DNA of 6,024 nucleotides from Prevotellaceae bacterium. Its GTDB lineage: Bacteria > Bacteroidota > Bacteroidia > Bacteroidales > UBA932. The notes under the pieces were generated by a model. It saw only the letters and a list, made by a program, of their open reading frames with translations, made no database searches and was not told the DNA's origin. Of the stretch, positions 1 through 4,359 are shown in pieces. The translations under genes were made by a program, and so were the position numbers. The stretch spans positions 1 through 6,024 of the forward strand of contig JAITOP010000060.1 of NCBI GenBank assembly GCA_031289895.1. The letters are read 5' to 3'. Position 1 is the first letter of the stretch; each line of letters starts with the position of its first letter.

Positions 1-120
1 TTGGTATTTGGTCGTTGTTTCAATTGCTTTATTATTATTTGTGTTTTTTTATTTTTTTGAACCAATAATGTTCACAAAGTTTTTTATATCAATAAGTTTT
101 CACATTAACATATCTAACTT

Positions 121-197
121 CTTGATTCTTTGTTTCTTGTTTTTTGTTTTTTGCTTCTCGGCTCTTAATTCTTAATTTTTAATTTTTAATTCTTAAT
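121..197 (-). repeat. Degenerate 7-bp tandem repeat (about 11 units) at the 3' end of the CBM9-like gene
   Basis: From 121 to 197 the plus strand divides without gaps into eleven heptamers of the form T-Y-T-T-purine-W-T. The five units nearest the gene (163-197) are TCTTAAT or TTTTAAT. The outer units (121-155) drift to TTTTGTT and TCTTGTT types, and one unit at 156-162 (TCTCGGC) is divergent. Read on the minus strand the gene-proximal units are ATTAAGA or ATTAAAA. The stop codon and last Asn codon of the CBM9-like gene lie in the first unit. Each proximal unit contains TTAA, so a TAA occurs every 7 nt on both strands and closes all six frames within about 21 nt. A 6-bp inverted repeat (161-166 with 202-207) encloses the inner units but is too weak to call a terminator. 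Function is unknown. Confidence 0.75.
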
Positions 198-843
198 TTA
201 AAAGAGCTATTTTATCAAAAAATGCAGGTTGGTGAAAACTTGGTTTTTCGGTTTTTATAGGATTCCAACTCAGATAATGAGGGTTTTGCAATTCGTCGCC
301 ACACTTATAAAAATTGGCGGTGAAAGTTTTTTCGCGCAACGAGATTATATTGTGCTTGAAAAATGCTGTTACAGGAATTGCTACAACAAGCGTCCAGCAA
401 CAATCGCCGCGCCGCAAGTCAAAAGGTTTATTTCCCAAACTTGACATTCGGCGAACGCTGTTTATTATTTCGTCGGCGGCATGTTCCGTTTTCTCGCCAA
501 GTTTTCTGTAACCCAAACGCAATGCGCCTATACAGTTGATTTCAAAATTATAATAACAATCGTTGCAATCGGGTGAAACAAAAAATTCGCAGCACGAATC
601 TGTCCATACTTTGCCGTTATTTTCGCTGTAAATGGCGCGAATGCTGTTTTCGCAAACAACATATTTTATGAAAATTTCATTATCATTATGGGCAATAGCA
701 AATTTCACTTCGGGTTTGTAATCAAACTCAACCCAATTGATATTGTTTATTTTATGAAATTTAATCACGCTGTCTAAGACAGTCGAGATTAAATTTAAAT
801 CGGGATTTTTTTTATCTGTACAAATTTGTTTTATTTCTATCAT
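193..843 (-). CDS. CBM9-like (carbohydrate-binding family 9-like) protein, cytoplasmic
   Basis: This 216-residue protein resembles the small, single-domain carbohydrate-binding family 9-like proteins (DOMON/CBM9 beta-sandwich fold) common in Bacteroidota. The recognisable parts are the block around residues 78-91 (VWTDSCCEFFVSP, with Trp80 where family members carry a conserved W-x-D-x-x-E-F-F pattern), the strand NFEINCIGAL (99-108), and the C-terminal signature from NFYKCGD (177-183) through HYLSWNPI (189-196) to FHQPAFF (203-209). The domain fills the chain and no catalytic domain is attached. No signal peptide is visible, so it should stay in the cytoplasm, unlike most sugar-binding modules. 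It has ten cysteines, including pairs at 84-85 and 148-149. The ATG at 843 lies 21 bp behind the hydrolase stop, so it is probably the last gene of the fumarase operon. No Shine-Dalgarno is seen. The ligand is unknown; the family call is fairly secure, the role is not. Confidence 0.8.
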   Translation of the reverse strand: MIEIKQICTDKKNPDLNLISTVLDSVIKFHKINNINWVEFDYKPEVKFAIAHNDNEIFIKYVVCENSIRAIYSENNGKVWTDSCCEFFVSPDCNDCYYNFEINCIGALRLGYRKLGEKTEHAADEIINSVRRMSSLGNKPFDLRRGDCCWTLVVAIPVTAFFKHNIISLREKTFTANFYKCGDELQNPHYLSWNPIKTEKPSFHQPAFFDKIALLN

Positions 844-864
844 AAAACGTTGATATAGCAGTTG

Positions 865-1773
865 TTATTTATTCAAAAATTGTTTTGCAATTATTTCGAA
901 AATCTGAGGATGACTTTTAAATGCTCCGTGCGAGGCAAACGGAATATTCAAAAGCAATGATTTTTCTATCTTTTTCGACAATTCCACCGCACTTTCCAAC
1001 GAAAGAAATTTGTCATTATTTCCACGTATTATTAATGTCGGCACGTTTATAGACCTTATATTTTTGTAAGGATAGCCCGATTCGGTTTTATCAATCCACA
1101 TTTCCAAGCAAAGTTTTACAAATTTATCCCATTCGGGATTGGGGTTATTTGCCTGATAATATTTATAATACTCTGCAAATGTTTCTTTTGAATTTGCTAT
1201 TGTCATGTCGGCAACAATTTCTTCGGCTGTTGCTGCATCTTGTAAACTCCATGTTGCGCCTATTGTTATAAGTTTGTTTATCAATATTTTATTTGCTGCC
1301 GCAATTCTGTATGCAACAATTCCGCCATCGCTGTATCCGATTATGTTAACATTTGTAACTTGCAACTGATTCACAATAACTTCCGCATCAATCTGTAATC
1401 GTTTGTAAGTAAGATTATCTGTTCCCAATGTCGATTTTCCATGTCCGCGACTATCAATGCCTATAATATGAAAATCGTTGCAAAACAAAGGAATAATATC
1501 ATTAAAACTTTCGATATTTCCAAAACCGCCATGCAAAAAAAGCAAAACAGGTTTTCCTCGATTTTCTATTTCTTCATAATAAATATTTGCGCCATCAATT
1601 TCTAAATATTTTCCTGCTTGATGATTAAATTTACATGTCTGATTTTTATCGTTATAAATACTGTCATTTCCTTGTAATATTCTTATTTCCTGAGCATTTG
1701 CGCTATGCAAATTTATAGCAAAAATAAATAAAAATATCGCGGTTAATTTATTTATATTTTGAAATTTATACAT
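865..1773 (-). CDS. Exported alpha/beta-fold hydrolase
   Basis: The 302-residue protein begins with a typical Sec signal peptide: Lys9, a hydrophobic stretch at about 10-22, and an A-x-A site (ANA, 25-27) giving likely cleavage before Gln28. The product is probably periplasmic. The rest is one alpha/beta-hydrolase domain. LLFLHGGFG (77-85) carries the oxyanion-hole HGG. GIDSRGHGKS (105-114) is the usual post-strand-4 loop. The nucleophile elbow is GYSDG (146-150) with Ser148. Asp254 in RGNNDKF and His282 in ASHGAF complete a plausible catalytic triad. These features fit the broad esterase / haloperoxidase-like group; the substrate cannot be read from the sequence. Its ATG overlaps the fumarase stop by one base (TAATG), which suggests translational coupling, and the CBM9-like gene follows after 21 bp. 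The chain looks intact. Confidence 0.88.
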   Translation of the reverse strand: MYKFQNINKLTAIFLFIFAINLHSANAQEIRILQGNDSIYNDKNQTCKFNHQAGKYLEIDGANIYYEEIENRGKPVLLFLHGGFGNIESFNDIIPLFCNDFHIIGIDSRGHGKSTLGTDNLTYKRLQIDAEVIVNQLQVTNVNIIGYSDGGIVAYRIAAANKILINKLITIGATWSLQDAATAEEIVADMTIANSKETFAEYYKYYQANNPNPEWDKFVKLCLEMWIDKTESGYPYKNIRSINVPTLIIRGNNDKFLSLESAVELSKKIEKSLLLNIPFASHGAFKSHPQIFEIIAKQFLNK

Positions 1774-3428
1774 TAATTGCTGTCAATTATATTTTTACAG
1801 GCGCAATAAGGTTTCAACTGTTTGAAAAAATCGTTACCTTTATCATCAACCAAGATAAATGCCGGAAAATCAACAACTTCAATTTTCCAAATCGCCTCCA
1901 TGCCAAGTTCGGGATATTCAAGACATTCAACTTTTTTGATATTATTTTGAGCCAATATCGCCGCCGGACCTCCGATACTGCCGAGATAAAATCCGCCGTG
2001 CTTTTGGCAGGCATCTGTAACTTGCTGACTACGATTACCTTTTGCTATCATAATCATACTTCCGCCGTTTTGCTGAAACAAATCTACATACGAATCCATG
2101 CGACCTGCAGTGGTTGGTCCAAACGAACCCGACGGCAGTCCCTGCGGCGTTTTTGCAGGACCGGCATAATATATAGGATGATTTTTAACATATTCGGGAA
2201 GTCCTTCGCCTGCGTCAATGCTCTCTTTGAGTTTTGCGTGCGCAATATCGCGACCAACAATAATTGTTCCGTTAAGCGACAGGCGCGTTGCTACTGGATA
2301 TTTTGTTAATTCGGCAAGAATTTCTTTCATCGGGCGGTTTAAATTGATTTGTATTGCGCCGCTTTCTTCGGTTTTGCGCAGTTCGGCGGGAATAAAACGT
2401 CCCGGATTTTCTTCTAATTTTTCAATCCAAATGCCATCTTTATTGATTTTTGCTTTTATGTTTCTGTCGGCTGAACACGATACAGCCAAGCCAACAGGAC
2501 AGGATGCTCCATGACGCGGAAGTCGCACAATACGAACATCATGAGCATAATATTTGCCTCCGAATTGTGCGCCAAAACCCGATTCCTGCGCCGCTTTCAG
2601 AATTTTCGATTCGAGTTCCAAATCTCTGAACGCTTGTCCGTTGTCGTTTCCTTCGGTTGGCAATTCGTCGTAATATTTTGTTGATGCAAGTTTTACGGTT
2701 TTAAGGCAAGCATCTGCCGATGTTCCACCAATCACAAAGGCAATATGATAAGGCGGACAGGCTGCCGTGCCAAGCGTTTTCATCTTTTCGACTAAAAATT
2801 TTTTTAATGTTTCGGGATTCAGCAAGGCTTTTGTTTCCTGATAAAGATACGTTTTGTTTGACGAGCCACCGCCTTTTGCAATAAACAAAAATTTATATTC
2901 ATCACCATCAACAGCCTGAATATCAATTTGAGCGGGAAGATTACAACCTGAATTTTTTTCTTTATACATTGTAAGCGGAATTGTTTGCGAATAACGCAGA
3001 TTTTCTTGTGTATAAGTATTATAAATTCCGAGCGACAGAGCCTCTTCGTCGCCGCCGCCTGTCCAAACTTGCTGACCTTTTTTGGCTATAACCGTTGCTG
3101 TGCCTGTATCCTGACAAAACGGCAAAACACCTTTCGACGACACTTCTGCATTTTGAAGCATTGTTAACGCAACGTATTTATCGTTTTCGCTGGCTTCGGG
3201 GTCTGATAAAATATTTGCAACCATTTGCTGATGCTCGGTACGCAGCAAAAACGAACAATCGCGCAAAGCCGCCTGCGATAATTTGGTTAATCCTGCCGAT
3301 TCGATTTTCAATATTGTTTTACCTTCAAATTCGGAGGTAGAAACATGCTCATTTGTAAGTAAATAATATTCCGTTTTATCATGTTTCAACGGAAACGGAT
3401 TTTGATATTTAAATTCGGGTATTGACAT
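1773..3428 (-). CDS. fumA: Fumarate hydratase, class I (iron-sulfur), single chain
   Basis: This enzyme reversibly hydrates fumarate to L-malate in the TCA cycle or its reductive branch, in the cytoplasm. The 551-residue chain is of the fused FumA/FumB type, with the iron-sulfur (alpha) domain at about 1-325 and the beta domain at about 335-545. The three conserved cluster ligands are visible: Cys105 in LPFCQDTGT, Cys224 in TAACPPYH, and Cys318 in VSCSADRN just after GASCPVGL. The C-terminal domain shows TRLSLNGTIIVGRDIAHAK (381-399), PSGSFGPTTAGRMD (432-445) and GSIGGPAA (483-490). Length and motifs fit an intact enzyme; a [4Fe-4S] cluster and oxygen sensitivity are known for the family. The ATG at 3428 gives the usual N-terminus (F-x-Y-x-x-P-F-P). 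It is first in a minus-strand run with the exported hydrolase and CBM9-like genes. FumA and FumB cannot be told apart here, so the symbol means class I type only. Confidence 0.96.
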   Translation of the reverse strand: MSIPEFKYQNPFPLKHDKTEYYLLTNEHVSTSEFEGKTILKIESAGLTKLSQAALRDCSFLLRTEHQQMVANILSDPEASENDKYVALTMLQNAEVSSKGVLPFCQDTGTATVIAKKGQQVWTGGGDEEALSLGIYNTYTQENLRYSQTIPLTMYKEKNSGCNLPAQIDIQAVDGDEYKFLFIAKGGGSSNKTYLYQETKALLNPETLKKFLVEKMKTLGTAACPPYHIAFVIGGTSADACLKTVKLASTKYYDELPTEGNDNGQAFRDLELESKILKAAQESGFGAQFGGKYYAHDVRIVRLPRHGASCPVGLAVSCSADRNIKAKINKDGIWIEKLEENPGRFIPAELRKTEESGAIQINLNRPMKEILAELTKYPVATRLSLNGTIIVGRDIAHAKLKESIDAGEGLPEYVKNHPIYYAGPAKTPQGLPSGSFGPTTAGRMDSYVDLFQQNGGSMIMIAKGNRSQQVTDACQKHGGFYLGSIGGPAAILAQNNIKKVECLEYPELGMEAIWKIEVVDFPAFILVDDKGNDFFKQLKPYCACKNIIDSN

Positions 3429-3471
3429 AATTTTATAATATTTTTTAAGATTTTTTTTGATTTTCCAAGCG

Positions 3472-3479
3472 CAAAATTA
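3472..3479 (-). promoter_or_regulatory. Candidate -7 box of the fumarase operon promoter
   Basis: On the minus strand this reads TAATTTTG followed by C, a full match to the Bacteroidota -7 consensus TAnnTTTG. Transcription would start near 3465, leaving a leader of about 37 nt to the fumarase ATG. No TTTG is seen at the expected -33 distance (about 3499-3503), so the call rests on the -7 box, its position and the AT-rich upstream DNA. Confidence 0.45.
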
Positions 3480-3575
3480 CTAATATAATTTTTAATTATA
3501 TGGATTTTTTTTGATTTTTTTGAATAACCGCAATGATGCAAAACGTGCGAAATGTTTGGAAAAATTTTCATTAAC

Positions 3576-3607
3576 TTTCTATTTTTCAAAATAAATTACT
3601 ATTTTTG
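3576..3607 (+). promoter_or_regulatory. Candidate promoter of the toxin-antitoxin module
   Basis: TATTTTTG at 3600-3607 matches the Bacteroidota -7 consensus TAnnTTTG exactly. TTTC at 3576-3579, 20 nt upstream, matches three of four bases of the -33 TTTG. Transcription would begin at about 3612-3615, giving a leader of about 28 nt before the antitoxin ATG at 3641. The second half of the -7 box lies inside the 45-bp sequence that is repeated at 4311-4355. Confidence 0.55.
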
Positions 3608-3646
3608 TGTCGGATTAATTTTTATTAAACCAAAATTATTATGCAA
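3602..3646 (+). repeat. 45-bp direct repeat, copy 1 (antitoxin leader and start codon)
   Basis: This segment recurs at 4311-4355 with 44 of 45 bases identical; the only difference is C at 3630 versus T at 4339. It holds the end of the -7 box, the whole leader and the first two codons (ATGCAA) of the antitoxin gene. Identity stops sharply at both ends. The two copies stand 709 bp apart in the same orientation and bracket the entire toxin-antitoxin module. Confidence 0.9.
3615..3628. promoter_or_regulatory. Possible operator: TTAAT-N4-ATTAA inverted repeat
   Basis: A 5-bp inverted repeat with a 4-base spacer sits at or just after the predicted transcription start of the toxin-antitoxin module, where an autorepressing antitoxin or toxin-antitoxin complex could block transcription. 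The same element recurs at 4324-4337, where the arms extend to GATTAAT and ATTAAATC with one extra base. The AT-rich composition means such a palindrome could arise by chance. Confidence 0.25.
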
Positions 3647-3859
3647 ACAGCAAAATTAATAAAAGAGATAAGTCAATTGCCATTATCCGAACAATTTTTG
3701 GTGATAGAAGAGGCATTGAAATCAATAAAAAACAGGCAATGCGAATTGCTTGATAATACGCATTTTGAACAAGATTGGGCAAATGCCATTTCAGGCGAAG
3801 AACTTGTTAAGCGCGTTCATAATCATATAGATACTCTATACGCCAATGCAGAACATTGA
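3641..3859 (+). CDS. Putative antitoxin of a ParE/RelE-type module
   Basis: This 72-residue protein precedes and overlaps the toxin gene by 14 nt, the usual antitoxin-first layout. The N-terminal half (LIKEISQLPLSEQFLVIEEA, 6-25) resembles the helical start of 'addiction module component' antitoxins, with the L-P-L-x-E-x pattern followed by an amphipathic helix. The C-terminal half (ISGEELVKRVHNHIDTLYAN, 50-69) resembles the toxin-binding tail of Bacteroidota antitoxins (S-x-E-E-L/F-x-x-R-V). No clear ribbon-helix-helix or helix-turn-helix DNA-binding domain is evident, so autorepression is uncertain. It should bind and neutralise the following toxin in the cytoplasm. The start is set by the ATG within the 45-bp repeat; the A-rich leader has no Shine-Dalgarno. 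Identification rests on position and weak family resemblance. Confidence 0.75.
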   Translation: MQTAKLIKEISQLPLSEQFLVIEEALKSIKNRQCELLDNTHFEQDWANAISGEELVKRVHNHIDTLYANAEH

Positions 3860-4175
3860 AATACAATACCTCGAAACTGTTGTTGAAGATTTGAACAGAT
3901 TGGTAGATATTTTGTATGAACGTGATTATTTCGGATTTAAGGACAGTGCAAAACAATATGTAGATGACATGAAATCTTATATTGAACAGCATATTGCACG
4001 CGCAATTAGCCATATTGCACCTTCGTATTTCATAAAATATGGAACGAATATGCGTTATTTCATTTACAATTCCAACAAACAAACTTCATGGTATATTTTC
4101 TTTCAAAAAAGTGATAACAAGTTTCTTGTTCGCCATATTACAAACAATCATGTAGTTGGACACTTTATAAGATAA
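3846..4175 (+). CDS. ParE/RelE-superfamily toxin
   Basis: The 109-residue protein matches a type II toxin form widespread in Bacteroidota. Its N-terminus has IEIQYLETVVEDLNRLVDIL (4-23) and YFGFKDSAKQYVDD (28-41). A central strand pair lies at KYGTNMRYFIYNSNKQTSWY (64-83), and the C-terminal signature is FLVRHITNNHVVGHFI (93-108). The length is that of a complete RelE/ParE fold. The ATG at 3846 lies inside the antitoxin gene, giving translational coupling in a different frame. Known members poison DNA gyrase (ParE) or cleave ribosome-bound mRNA (RelE); the sequence does not decide between these. All parts look intact, so the module is probably functional. It is convergent with the restriction-modification gene, and the gap between them holds repeats. 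Confidence 0.87.
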   Translation: MQNIEIQYLETVVEDLNRLVDILYERDYFGFKDSAKQYVDDMKSYIEQHIARAISHIAPSYFIKYGTNMRYFIYNSNKQTSWYIFFQKSDNKFLVRHITNNHVVGHFIR

Positions 4176-4220
4176 AGCATTTTTAATTTGATAATTTTCG
4201 CACTGCAAGGATAATAAACA

Positions 4221-4248
4221 ATTACAAATTAAAAATTACGAATTACGA
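4221..4248 (+). repeat. Second 7-bp tandem repeat array, behind the toxin gene
   Basis: Four gapless heptamers: ATTACAA, ATTAAAA, ATTACGA and ATTACGA. A fifth, weaker unit (ATAAACA) may precede them at 4214-4220. The unit length and ATTA core match the array at 121-197 when that array is read on the minus strand. In both places the heptamers read in the direction of the gene whose 3' end they follow. The complement has TAA in every heptamer and so stops all three minus-strand frames. Confidence 0.7.
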
Positions 4249-4284
4249 AGGTTAAAACTTTTTTTTAAGTGCTATTTTTTTTGC

Positions 4285-4310
4285 CACTAATTTCACTAAT
4301 TATCACTAAT
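4285..4310 (+). repeat. Three CACTAAT direct repeats
   Basis: CACTAAT occurs at 4285-4291, 4294-4300 and 4304-4310, with spacings of 9 and 10 bp. The array abuts the second copy of the 45-bp repeat without a gap. It follows a T-rich stretch (4258-4282) with a weak 4-bp stem that is not convincing as a terminator. The pattern resembles short CAC-n-AAT style intergenic repeats common in Bacteroidota; its role is unknown. Confidence 0.65.
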
Positions 4311-4355
4311 TTTTTGTGTCGGATTAATTTTTATTAAATCAAAATTATTATGCAA
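4311..4355 (+). repeat. 45-bp direct repeat, copy 2 (orphan antitoxin leader)
   Basis: A 44/45 copy of the antitoxin leader and start codon at 3602-3646. It ends four bases before the stop codon of the restriction-modification gene (4360-4362). After the shared ATGCAA no antitoxin sequence follows; the frame runs antisense through the restriction-modification gene. The -7 box is damaged relative to copy 1: ATTTTTTG replaces TATTTTTG at 4309-4316. It is probably a leftover of a duplication or recombination event. Confidence 0.88.
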
Positions 4356-4359
4356 TCGG

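Noticed and set aside
161..207. Inverted repeat GCTCTT / AAGAGC as operon terminator
   Set aside because: Only 6 bp of stem around a 35-base AT-rich loop that includes the stop codon, and no T-run follows the stem on the minus strand.
1947..2514. Plus-strand open frames within the fumarase gene
   Set aside because: They are antisense to strongly conserved fumarase motifs and have no recognisable product.
3386..3589. Minus-strand frame upstream of and overlapping the fumarase start
   Set aside because: Lysine- and isoleucine-rich translation of AT-rich promoter DNA with no recognisable domain; it overlaps the candidate promoter and the fumarase start in another frame.
3990..4020. CATATTGCAC occurring twice, 21 bp apart
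   Set aside because: Both copies are in the toxin coding region and encode short similar peptides in frame (HIA); likely chance or local coding similarity.
4116..4130. Perfect 6-bp inverted repeat AACAAG-TTT-CTTGTT
   Set aside because: It lies inside the toxin coding sequence, over conserved residues (NKFLV), with no T-tract after it, so it is not a terminator.
4256..4282. T-rich tract with ACTT/AAGT arms as a terminator behind the toxin
   Set aside because: The stem is only 4 bp of mostly A-T pairs; T-tracts are frequent in all gaps of this window.
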